From Candidatus Parcubacteria bacterium (GTDB lineage: Bacteria; Patescibacteriota; Minisyncoccia; UBA6257; 2-01-FULL-56-20), in assembly GCA_027450205.1 (NCBI GenBank), contig DAIDJL010000002.1:157758-205006 (forward strand): DNA of 47,249 bases. The letters run 5' to 3'. The notes under the pieces were generated by a model. That model had not been told where the DNA came from. It ran no database searches and worked only from the letters and a program-made list of their open reading frames with translations. The translations under genes were made by a program, and so were the position numbers. How positions within the stretch are numbered: the stretch's first letter is position 1; each line of letters opens with the position of its first letter. Of this stretch, positions 23,024-31,072 are shown one piece after another.

Positions 23024-23736
23024 AGCTGATTTTCGTAAGTAAGGTTTGTGTTCGCGGTGGCGACCGTTGAATCATTCGGATTCTTGATGCTCAAAGCAAC
23101 ACTGAGCGCTGTCCCCGGCTGCGTTCCCTGCGGCAGCGTGATCTGCGCCTCTTCGGGGTTTTCCGCGCTGGATCCATTCTGGCCATTCACTGACCAGGTA
23201 TAGGAAAGGCTGGAAGGGTCGGAGATATTAAAGAAATACGGAATCGCGGTTATGCTTACCGGGTTTTGCGAAAACTGGCCATTAGGATATGGGGCAAGAA
23301 GCACCACTTTGGGAAGCACCATAGGAATGGTTATCTGGTGGATCAGGAACGCCCCATTATAGTTAGGTATGGTCACCCGCAAGGCGAGGGAGTTTGGCGC
23401 GTCTCCGATCGGCGGGAATGTTACTGTTTGAACTCCCGCTCCGCCGCCAATTAAATTATCGTTAGCGTACCAGTAAATAGTTTTGCCGCTGAGATTGAGT
23501 ATGTTTCCTTGGGACGAAATGAGCTCAACCGAGGCAGTGATCTTTGATCCGTATGTGGGAAAGGCTTTCCCTTGGTAAAAAGAAGGAATATAGCTCCCGG
23601 TTGTTTTCCACGTGATAAGAAACGTCGGCGATGGCACCGCCTGTGCGTGCGCCGCCGCCACAGAAAAGAAAGCGCCGAATAGAAAGACTAAGGAACCCGC
23701 AAACGCCGCCTTTTTAAAAATAGTTCGCGATGGCAT
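23020..23736 (-). CDS. Secreted Ig-like protein of the T4SS cluster
   Basis: 238 residues with a clear signal peptide (about 1-32, ending AHAQA). The mature part is beta-rich with two Ig-like modules (YWYANDNLIGGGAGVQTVTF, and YTWSVNGQNGSSAENPEEAQI). No named family recognised. It is immediately upstream of the VirB2-type pilin with a 4-nt overlap, which suggests a linked surface or periplasmic role. A possible internal promoter lies just before it. Confidence 0.75.
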   Translation of the reverse strand: MPSRTIFKKAAFAGSLVFLFGAFFSVAAAHAQAVPSPTFLITWKTTGSYIPSFYQGKAFPTYGSKITASVELISSQGNILNLSGKTIYWYANDNLIGGGAGVQTVTFPPIGDAPNSLALRVTIPNYNGAFLIHQITIPMVLPKVVLLAPYPNGQFSQNPVSITAIPYFFNISDPSSLSYTWSVNGQNGSSAENPEEAQITLPQGTQPGTALSVALSIKNPNDSTVATANTNLTYENQL

Positions 23737-23747
23737 GTCTTTGCTTT

Positions 23748-23753
23748 AGTATA
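23748..23753 (-). promoter_or_regulatory. Possible internal promoter of the T4SS cluster
   Basis: Extended -10 (TGG then TATACT, minus strand), 11 nt before the start of the secreted Ig-like protein. It could raise expression of the surface protein and pilin relative to the machine genes upstream. No good -35. Confidence 0.4.
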
Positions 23754-23777
23754 CCAAATTGAACAAAGAATTGTCCG

Positions 23778-24569
23778 CTATGCCGCCTCCTCAAGCCCCT
23801 CATCTTCCTCATCATCCTGTTCGTTCCTATTCTGGAGATCATTAGCCCGGTCAATGATATCCCGCATTGTGCGTGTGGTCTTATTTTCCTTTTTGTCGGA
23901 TAAATCTTCTTCGGATTTATCCGGTTCCGGCTCTTCGTTCGCCGGCTCCTCATGAAACCGATCTTCTTGCGGCTGGGCGAGATCCTCCCGGAGATTCTCC
24001 ATCGGGTTTCGCTCTTCGGGCGTCAGGTCCATACCTTCCACAGCTTGACCTGCTTCGGTTCCTGCTCCGGCCGTGGCTTCGCCTACTTCGGCTACCCCGC
24101 CAACCGCCTCCGCTCCCTCTGCCGCCGTACCGGCGGCCTCGGCCCCTTCCGCTACGGTCGCAGCGGCCTCCGCCCCTTCCGCCACCGCCGCACCCGCCTC
24201 AAGCGCTTCGCCGGCGCCCGCCGTCGCGACCGCGACCGCCTGGATGGCAACTTGCTCAAAAACAAAAGCCCCGACCGGATTCGATGTAACAACCATCAAG
24301 ATCAGCCCGAGCGTGAGGGGAAGCGGGACTATCCAAAAAATAATAAGGATCGCCTTCGGGACCAACCCGTTGGTTTTTCCCCAGAAATAAAAAAGGAGAA
24401 CAAGGCCAAAGGACCAGTGCGCCAAAAGGACGAACATCGCGATCGCCAGCCCGACGCCGGGGATCAGCAGTCCAAACAGCCCCAAAAAAGAAAGGTCTAT
24501 TAAAAAAGCCGCGACAAAAAAAACGATGGTTGCCGGGTCAAACAATTCTATTTTATTTTCCTCATCCAT
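23778..24569 (-). CDS. Polytopic membrane protein with Ala/Glu decapeptide repeats
   Basis: 263 residues. Three or four membrane segments lie in residues 12-110, then about 55 residues of near-perfect decapeptide repeats (AEGAEA core) and a charged tail (about 180-263) rich in Glu, Asp, Asn and Arg. No family recognised. It lies between the VirB4-type ATPase (12-bp gap) and the secreted Ig-like protein, so it is part of the same machine or locus. The tail is probably cytoplasmic and disordered. Confidence 0.7.
   Translation of the reverse strand: MDEENKIELFDPATIVFFVAAFLIDLSFLGLFGLLIPGVGLAIAMFVLLAHWSFGLVLLFYFWGKTNGLVPKAILIIFWIVPLPLTLGLILMVVTSNPVGAFVFEQVAIQAVAVATAGAGEALEAGAAVAEGAEAAATVAEGAEAAGTAAEGAEAVGGVAEVGEATAGAGTEAGQAVEGMDLTPEERNPMENLREDLAQPQEDRFHEEPANEEPEPDKSEEDLSDKKENKTTRTMRDIIDRANDLQNRNEQDDEEDEGLEEAA
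24075..24194 (-). repeat. 30-bp coding repeats (decapeptide, about four copies)
   Basis: Encodes residues 126-165 of the membrane protein: four units of ten residues with AEGAEA at the same place in three copies and AEVGEA in the fourth. Such tandem units can change copy number by slippage. Confidence 0.65.
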
Positions 24570-24581
24570 GAGCGAAGAAAA

Positions 24582-26318
24582 TTAGATTTGATTTTTCTCT
24601 TCCAATAATTGCTCCGGATTTGTGGTGATGATCTGATCCTCATAATACGACGGCACGATCTGGATGGCGACGTGGCGCTTGCCGGCAAAGAAGATGCCGG
24701 TGCCAATCTCCGCGCCAAGGAGGAAGTTCTTTTCCGCTTCGGTAAGGTCGAATGCTTTTGCGACGATATCGATCGTGGCCGGCGCCTGCTTCAGCAACAA
24801 TTGCAGCGATGAGTTGGTGACAATCGGGCGGCCGTAGGGCGACCGCAGGAAATCTTCAACGTCCTGGGTGATCGTGGTGACGCCGAGATAATATTTTCTC
24901 GCGCGCTTGACGAGGCCGAACAGGAACGTCGCGCTATCCTCGTTCTTCATCATGATCCACGCCTCGTCAATAAAGAGCAGGCGCTTTGCGAGCTTTGCGC
25001 GGATGAGGTTCCAGATGAAGTTGAGCACGACGAACATGCCGAGCGGGCGGAGCTCCTCTTCAAGATCGCGGATGGAGAAAATAATGAGGCGGTTATTGAC
25101 GTCAATGTTCGTAGGCTGATTGAGGAAGCCGGCAAAACTACCCTTGGTATATTTGTAAAGCTTTTCCGCAAGGTCCTTACCGCCTTCCAGATTGCGCAGG
25201 ACCGTTTCCAGATCCCCCAGGAGCGGCGGCTCCTTGCCGACAAAATCCGTTTCGGCCACGATCTCGCGCGAGGCATAGGTTTCCGTGATGGCGCGGTCGA
25301 GAAGCGCGTCTTCCTCCGGCGAAAGCTTTCCGAGCATGAGCTTGAGCAAGCTTGCGATATTTACGATGTGCGAGCGCAAAACATCCGACGGCGTCTCGCC
25401 TTCGGGAATCGGCGGGATATCGAACGGGTTAATGTGCTCATGCGAAGATAGGGAGATGTTGAACATGCTTCCGCCGAACGTTTCCGCAAGGCGGCCATAC
25501 TCGTTCTCCGGGTCGATCACGAGCACCATGTCAATGCCGGCCATGAGCGAGCGCAGGATCTCGAGCTTGGTTGTGTAGGATTTTCCGGAGCCGGACTTTG
25601 CAAACACCACTTCGTTCGCGTTCTCAAGCGAAAAGCGGTCGAATATCACAAGATTGCTGTTATGAAGGTTGATGCCGTACATGATCCCCTGGTTCGAAGA
25701 AAGATCCTCCGAGACGAACGGGAAGAACGACGAGATCGGACTCGTGTTCATCGGCGAATAGATCTGAAGCTTGTCGTCGTTGATCGGCAAGATGGAAGAC
25801 AATCCTTCAAGCTGCTCAAAAAGTGCAGGCTTAATATAGATAAGCTTCGCCTCCATCATGGTGACCAGCTTGCTCTCAAGCCGCGCAAGCTCTTCGAGCG
25901 TGTCCGCGTAGACCGTGATATACACGCCGGTATTGAAAAGCTTTTCTTCCGATTGCTGCAATGAATCCCGCAGACTTTCCACGTCATTGATCGCCGTTTC
26001 AAGTACGGGATTTCGCACAAGCCCTTTTTCCTGTTCTTCGTTCATCTGCGATTCAAGCTGTCCGGCTTTTTTGCGCAAGTTTTTGAGCGCGCTCCCGGTG
26101 TCGATGGGATTGATAAAAATAGAGACATCAAAAAGGTTTGGCAGGTTGATGAGCGGCTCGAACCAGCCGGTGGAAAGATAGCGCGGATAGGAAAAAACGA
26201 AGAACGTCTTCGCGAGCTTGTCGCCGATCTTCAGATAATTCGGGAAGACCTCGGCGCCCGCGGGAGCGATGATCTTCTTCACGTCGCTGAAATTATTTTC
26301 TTGAGGTTTGTCGGGCAT
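24582..26318 (-). CDS. VirB4/TraC-type T4SS ATPase, main part
   Basis: 578 residues, starting MPDKPQENN at 26318. Residues 1-220 match the VirB4 N-terminal region (FFVFSYPRYLSTGWFEPL, with a long helical arm). The motor domain has Walker A FAKSGSGKSYTTK, the DPENEYGRL segment, and Walker B LLFIDEAWIMM, then the QDVEDFL and LLLKQAP elements. It energises pilus assembly and substrate transfer from the cytoplasmic face. A further VirB4/TraC-like N-terminal piece is a separate gene 7 bp upstream, so the ATPase seems to be made of two polypeptides. Confidence 0.92.
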   Translation of the reverse strand: MPDKPQENNFSDVKKIIAPAGAEVFPNYLKIGDKLAKTFFVFSYPRYLSTGWFEPLINLPNLFDVSIFINPIDTGSALKNLRKKAGQLESQMNEEQEKGLVRNPVLETAINDVESLRDSLQQSEEKLFNTGVYITVYADTLEELARLESKLVTMMEAKLIYIKPALFEQLEGLSSILPINDDKLQIYSPMNTSPISSFFPFVSEDLSSNQGIMYGINLHNSNLVIFDRFSLENANEVVFAKSGSGKSYTTKLEILRSLMAGIDMVLVIDPENEYGRLAETFGGSMFNISLSSHEHINPFDIPPIPEGETPSDVLRSHIVNIASLLKLMLGKLSPEEDALLDRAITETYASREIVAETDFVGKEPPLLGDLETVLRNLEGGKDLAEKLYKYTKGSFAGFLNQPTNIDVNNRLIIFSIRDLEEELRPLGMFVVLNFIWNLIRAKLAKRLLFIDEAWIMMKNEDSATFLFGLVKRARKYYLGVTTITQDVEDFLRSPYGRPIVTNSSLQLLLKQAPATIDIVAKAFDLTEAEKNFLLGAEIGTGIFFAGKRHVAIQIVPSYYEDQIITTNPEQLLEEKNQI

Positions 26319-26325
26319 GGGTTTG

Positions 26326-27009
26326 TTATTCGCGCGCCGCCGGTGCTCTCTGGCGCTCGACGGTTTCCGGATTGTAAAAGTTATAGAAGAGCTCGATGAG
26401 CTGTTCGTCCTCCAGTACCGTTGCCTCAAGTCCCATGTTCAGGAGGCCGCTCGTTACCTGGCTGGTGCGTTGGTTCAGCTGAGCGAGATTTTCGCCGAAC
26501 ATCTTTTCCGCTTCTTCGGTGCGTTGCGCAGCCTCTGCCGCACCTTCTTTCTTTTTGCCGAAAAATGGGATCATGCCGGAAACATTCTTTGCGCTGGGAA
26601 GCATTGATACGGGATAGAATGACACGATCACCAAAAACACCTTTTCCATAATCGCGTTCTTTTCCACAAATCCCTGCACGAATTTACTGTATTCGTCGAT
26701 CTGGTTTTGGAGGATGGGAGATTGCTCGACCTCTTTCCGCGCTGTCAACGTCTCTATATATCTTTCAATGTTCACCTTGCGCGAGTGGATAAGGATCTGG
26801 AGCGGGAAATCGATGCTGTTCAGAAAGGTCTGATACCCCTGTGTGATGATGTTCTGTTCCGTCTCGGATTTTAACGAAAAGTTAACGCCGCCAACCATGA
26901 TGATCTGGCGCAAACTGCCGTCTTTCACGATGACGGTGTTTTGTTTTATCTCCTGAATGTCTACAAGGTCCAGGGAGTTTCCCGCATCCTGTTTCAAAGG
27001 GGCTGCCAT
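26326..27009 (-). CDS. TraC/VirB4 N-terminal-like protein (separate subunit)
   Basis: 227 residues. The N-terminal half (QNTVIVKDGSLRQIIMVGGV, EQNIITQGYQTFLNSIDFPL, IHSRKVNIERYI) resembles the small domain at the front of TraC/VirB4 ATPases, followed by a helical region and the closing segment LEDEQLIELFYNFYNPETVE, which in full-length proteins leads into the motor. No Walker motifs are present. It lies 21 bp after the PrgI gene and 7 bp before the motor gene, the same order as the domains of a fused VirB4. Confidence 0.8.
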   Translation of the reverse strand: MAAPLKQDAGNSLDLVDIQEIKQNTVIVKDGSLRQIIMVGGVNFSLKSETEQNIITQGYQTFLNSIDFPLQILIHSRKVNIERYIETLTARKEVEQSPILQNQIDEYSKFVQGFVEKNAIMEKVFLVIVSFYPVSMLPSAKNVSGMIPFFGKKKEGAAEAAQRTEEAEKMFGENLAQLNQRTSQVTSGLLNMGLEATVLEDEQLIELFYNFYNPETVERQRAPAARE

Positions 27010-27030
27010 GTTGTTATTTTCGCATATTTC

Positions 27031-27555
27031 CTACCGATAATCCACGCGCCGCGCCGCCGCGCGATCGCCGGCCTGCCGTTGGAATATCTGATATCGCTCA
27101 ACCATCTTTTTTTCCAGGAACTGGCGGTCGGACGTCTTTCTTACTTCTGCCGCGGGCGGCGTGCCGGTCTGCAGATTTTCCCAGCTCTTATGGAGCGAGC
27201 TCCCTGATGCGATGGAGGCGATGGGGGGCAGTTCCCGGACCGTTGCCGGCGCGCGGTGCTGTGGTGCCGCCACCGGGCGATCCGGCTTCCATATATACAC
27301 CTGCGGCTTCCAATAAAAATTAAAGGCCGACGTAGCCACTTTAATGAGCGGCCGGCCGTTTATCTTTACGAACGAAAGCGCAAGCGCCCCGCCGACCAAA
27401 ATAATGAAGATGATTACAAAAAGCCACGTTTGCAGCAAAAAATACGCGATGCCGCTCACGAGCGCCGCCGCGCCCACATACGCGAACTGCCGGAGCGAGA
27501 ACGGCCCGACAACTTTATCTTCGGTATCGATAAACTGTGGAACCTGGTATTGCAT
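27031..27555 (-). CDS. PrgI family (VirB3-like) inner-membrane protein
   Basis: 174 residues. N-terminal MQYQVPQFIDTEDKVVGPFS and RQFAYVGAAALV are typical of PrgI. Two closely spaced membrane helices (about 25-65) are followed by FVKINGRPLIKVATSAFNFY. PrgI is the VirB3 counterpart in Gram-positive and CPR systems and sits next to VirB4 in those loci, as here. A cytoplasmic tail of about 75 residues is basic and Pro/Ala-rich. Confidence 0.88.
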   Translation of the reverse strand: MQYQVPQFIDTEDKVVGPFSLRQFAYVGAAALVSGIAYFLLQTWLFVIIFIILVGGALALSFVKINGRPLIKVATSAFNFYWKPQVYIWKPDRPVAAPQHRAPATVRELPPIASIASGSSLHKSWENLQTGTPPAAEVRKTSDRQFLEKKMVERYQIFQRQAGDRAAARRVDYR

Positions 27556-27582
27556 ACCTCATATTGTAAGCCCCGCGGGAGA

Positions 27583-28638
27583 TTAAAGGAAATCTTTTAC
27601 GATCGGCTTATTGCTTTGCGGAGGTTTGGGCGGCTGTGGCACCTGGGGCGCCTGGGGCGGGCGGGAAACAGGAATCGCGCTCGGTGTCGGCGGCGTGGGC
27701 AGCGGTGCCGTTGTCGCTGTGGGCACGGGCACGGGCGGCGGCGGTACGACCTGATCCACATTTCTTGGGCCGGAACTCACCGTGGGCATCGCTGAAAGAG
27801 ATACTTTAAAATCGCTGTAATGTACAGCGCCCGATTGGGGTGTGTTGTTTTGCTTTGTCGCCGCGGGCGGCTTGGGCACTCCGCCGAATTCCAAAACTGC
27901 GGGCTTGGGCGGCGCCGGGACCACCGGTCCTCCCTGGATGTGGGCATCGGCTCCCGCGCCCGGCCTGGAAAGCGTAAAGCCAGAATTCTTTTCCGCCGCC
28001 TTGAACGATGTATCCTCGTGCAGCATTACCGGCGCCGGCTCTTTGGGTGATGGCGGTGCAGGAGGAACCGGAGCCGGCGGGGGCGTGTGCGTAGACCCAG
28101 ATGCGGCAGGTACCGCGCTAAGCTGTATTCCCGGTCCCGCGGAGGATGATCTTGACCAGCCGACGTCCGAGAGGGTTGTTGGTTTTTTCGTGGGTGGCAT
28201 TGCGCCCGGAATAGGAGTCGAGAAGTTTTTTTGAATAGGCTGAGGAATGGCGCTATCTAAGATTTTAGGAGTATCAGAAATAGGTGATTTAATTGTCGGC
28301 GCTTGAAATTTATCCAAAAGATCAATGTCTATCCCATAGTCAGAAAAATCTTTTCTCCGTGGCGAGAAAAGATTTTTCTTTAGCTCGCTTGTAATATGTA
28401 CGGCTTTATCTTTATCCAGTTGTAACTCGGCCGCAAGCTCCCCGCTAAAATAGTCTGGGGCAATATCTTTTATCTGTATTTTTTGTATAAGTTTTGCGAT
28501 AGTGGATGACGATCCGGCGGGAAGGGTAAATCGACCCTCCAGCTCGTCAATGGTCGCAATCGCAGTATTAGAGCCAAGCCATATTTTTATGGTCGTAGGG
28601 ACGTCGGAAAGTTTTTGATAGAGAATTTGAGTATCCAT
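27583..28638 (-). CDS. Proline-rich cytoplasmic protein of the T4SS cluster
   Basis: 351 residues with no signal peptide or membrane segment. Residues 1-105 look like a folded domain containing winged-helix-like elements (TIDELEGRFTLPAG, IAPDYFSGELAAELQL, KAVHITSELKKNLF). The remaining 245 residues are Pro/Ala/Ser-rich and likely disordered, ending KPIVKDFL. No family recognised. Its place between VirB6-like and PrgI genes suggests an adaptor or substrate-recruiting role; this is inference. Confidence 0.7.
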   Translation of the reverse strand: MDTQILYQKLSDVPTTIKIWLGSNTAIATIDELEGRFTLPAGSSSTIAKLIQKIQIKDIAPDYFSGELAAELQLDKDKAVHITSELKKNLFSPRRKDFSDYGIDIDLLDKFQAPTIKSPISDTPKILDSAIPQPIQKNFSTPIPGAMPPTKKPTTLSDVGWSRSSSAGPGIQLSAVPAASGSTHTPPPAPVPPAPPSPKEPAPVMLHEDTSFKAAEKNSGFTLSRPGAGADAHIQGGPVVPAPPKPAVLEFGGVPKPPAATKQNNTPQSGAVHYSDFKVSLSAMPTVSSGPRNVDQVVPPPPVPVPTATTAPLPTPPTPSAIPVSRPPQAPQVPQPPKPPQSNKPIVKDFL

Positions 28639-28654
28639 GAATGTTTATCTCCGA

Positions 28655-31057
28655 TTAGTTGAGCACACTCCCCCAGTTCGGGCTCGACTCCATATGTTTA
28701 ACGATTTTTTCAATGTTCGCAAGGCCTTCTAGCTCTGTCTTTGAAGCGCCATTATTTCTCCTGGTGGTGATATAATTCTGCAGTTGACCGTTATCCAGTT
28801 CAAATTTGCCAGTTGGTTGTCCGTTGGCTCCTAGAATAGGCTTTTTAATATTCGGGATATTAAGAATAACATCTTTAATTGCTTCAGTGAGATTATTCTG
28901 TCTTGCTTGGCTTCCCGCGCTTTGATCACTGCCTAGAGCCCCGAGTTGCGCGGGGGTAAGCTTAAGGACAGCGCTTCTAATTTGTTTTTTAGCCTCATCT
29001 ACATCGGCCGGGTTATTGCGATCCAATTTTCTGCCGTTTGCGTCTTGAAGGCCGAGCTTCTCAATAGCATCATCTGCGTGTGTATAGTTGAATACTTGGG
29101 CATTAACATTGACCACTTCCCCTTTTGTGCTTCCTATTGCCCGCGCCATAGCCTCCTCTTTTGTCTCCTTCCTCATTACGTGAGTTACGGGATCTTCTAC
29201 GTCTCGCAGCTCAACTAAATCAGGCCTATTATTATATACCGCTTCCGAGGTCCCCATATTTTCGGCGTGATGGAGATATTTTTTCTGCGTTTTGTCGTCG
29301 AGCCTACTGATTAAATCCCGCTTCGCCAGCTCTTGGGCAATTGCAGCGGCATGCGTGGGATTTATAGTTGAGGTTTTTAAATTTGCAAGAGCGAGAAGCC
29401 CCTTATTATCAATATTGGCAAGGCTCTCTTTGGTATATTTTTCTATATCTGCTTTCCGTTCAGCACCAACCGCCTTTGGCGCTGCGTAATTCGCAAGAGA
29501 AGAACCAACGGCTCTGCCGCCAAGCGCTCCCACAATCGGTATCCCTTGTAATCTCGACCCCAAACGCTGGAGGCTTGAAGTCGTCTCTCTTGTTTCTGGA
29601 TTATATTTTTGGCCCATCGTCCGCAAGCGATCTCCCGCCAGGCGCTTCCCCTTTCTCCCGACATACCCCGCCGCCGCCTTACTTGCTGTCGTCGCTCCAT
29701 TTACCACCGTTGACCCAGCCTTTCCGGCCAGTGAGTTGGCAAACATAAGTCCCATGATCATGAGTCCTACTAAAAGGATTTCATCGGCGGTTTGTGCAAT
29801 GACCGACCCAACAGAGCCGGTTGGGCCAATTTCCTTTGCCAGCGCTGCTTCAATAGTATCGTTCTGATTTCCGACGGCACTTGTGAAATATGCGGCCTGC
29901 GTCTGTCCGAGTTGACTGGTGGTTCCCATATTCACCGCAGTGATGAACGCGAGGTAGATGAAAAAAAGCGCAAGCGGCGGAAAAAATGTCCATTTAAGAA
30001 AAGTATTCCACCATTTACTGAAACTGTTATCAAATCTTGGGAATATGTATGTAAGCCACGCCAACGGAAGGACGATGAGCAAGCCCCCAAGTATGAGGTA
30101 GCGGATGATCAAGAGGATCGCAAGACAAAGGAAAGTAAATGCGGCAATGGCTGAAAATACAATATCAAATAAAAGCGCCATAGTGCTTTGCCAAAAATTA
30201 TCACTTGGGCTGGAAGATGTCGGCTGTCCAGCTAACTTACACATTGCCCAAGGGCCAGGGATATAGGTTAGGAGGGATTTGCAAAGCCCAGAGATAAAGC
30301 CGCCGTTGCTGGTGGAGGCAGTGCTGGAGGCGGCGGTGAATTCGTTTATCACCTGGGGGTTAAAGGCGGTCATAAGGGTACTGACGTATGCCTCATAGCC
30401 TCCGGTTGCGGCGGACGGACTCGTAGCATCAACAAAATAAGTGCTCAAATTATTTGCGAAACCGACAATTGGCGCGGTAATGACAAGCCCAAAATTTACC
30501 AAAACAGCCATCATTACCAACTTCCAAAGAAGCTGTTTGATGCCGTAGGTCTGATTTCTGATGATGGTAGCGATCGCGATGATGATTATCCCGAGTACGA
30601 ACCCAAGGTTCGCGATGGCGAGGGAAACGGAGAATCCTGTTAGTACTGCCGGCGAGTTAAAGATGTTGTCGTTGAACTGGAGGCCCAGCCTTACCAGGAA
30701 TGCGCCAATGGTAAGAAAAAGCCCCGCAGCGCCGTTGGCAACCAGGGAGACATAGAACACGCCGCACGTTGCGGGGGATGTGACGCAATCATAAAAATTT
30801 GGCTGCTGGACCGCGACGGTTCCGCCAAACGCACCGGTTGTCGTTGTCGCCTCTGCGAAATTAAAGTTGAAAGATAGGTGGAGTGGGGAGGGCGACAACA
30901 AAGAGCCCTCGACAGCACCTTGTGTTGCTAGCGCAGAAAACGGAGCGGGGTTCAGGCCTTGCGACACCCCGCTATTCATTGTTATCCCCACCGGCGCAAA
31001 AACAAGGAAAAGCGCCGTGCCGATAACGAATATTTTTTTATAAAGATTTTTTTTCAC
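28655..31057 (-). CDS. VirB6/TrbL-like polytopic membrane protein with long C-terminal domain
   Basis: 800 residues, starting at GTG (31057). A signal-like N-terminal helix is followed by a periplasmic segment and then at least six membrane helices between about 105 and 450, including the conserved-looking LGGLLIVLPLAWLTYIFPRF and FLKWTFFPPLALFFIYLAF stretches, the pattern of VirB6/TrbL channel proteins. About 350 hydrophilic, mostly helical residues follow, probably cytoplasmic and unlike short VirB6. It is second in the cluster, 15 bp after the secreted 710-aa protein. Confidence 0.85.
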   Translation of the reverse strand: MKKNLYKKIFVIGTALFLVFAPVGITMNSGVSQGLNPAPFSALATQGAVEGSLLSPSPLHLSFNFNFAEATTTTGAFGGTVAVQQPNFYDCVTSPATCGVFYVSLVANGAAGLFLTIGAFLVRLGLQFNDNIFNSPAVLTGFSVSLAIANLGFVLGIIIIAIATIIRNQTYGIKQLLWKLVMMAVLVNFGLVITAPIVGFANNLSTYFVDATSPSAATGGYEAYVSTLMTAFNPQVINEFTAASSTASTSNGGFISGLCKSLLTYIPGPWAMCKLAGQPTSSSPSDNFWQSTMALLFDIVFSAIAAFTFLCLAILLIIRYLILGGLLIVLPLAWLTYIFPRFDNSFSKWWNTFLKWTFFPPLALFFIYLAFITAVNMGTTSQLGQTQAAYFTSAVGNQNDTIEAALAKEIGPTGSVGSVIAQTADEILLVGLMIMGLMFANSLAGKAGSTVVNGATTASKAAAGYVGRKGKRLAGDRLRTMGQKYNPETRETTSSLQRLGSRLQGIPIVGALGGRAVGSSLANYAAPKAVGAERKADIEKYTKESLANIDNKGLLALANLKTSTINPTHAAAIAQELAKRDLISRLDDKTQKKYLHHAENMGTSEAVYNNRPDLVELRDVEDPVTHVMRKETKEEAMARAIGSTKGEVVNVNAQVFNYTHADDAIEKLGLQDANGRKLDRNNPADVDEAKKQIRSAVLKLTPAQLGALGSDQSAGSQARQNNLTEAIKDVILNIPNIKKPILGANGQPTGKFELDNGQLQNYITTRRNNGASKTELEGLANIEKIVKHMESSPNWGSVLN

Positions 31058-31072
31058 CAGGGTATTGATATG

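Noticed and set aside
23867-24503. Plus-strand open frames of 105-183 codons opposite the repeat protein
   Set aside because: They mirror the Ala/Glu repeats as Pro/Leu/Arg-rich antisense sequence and have no start signals.
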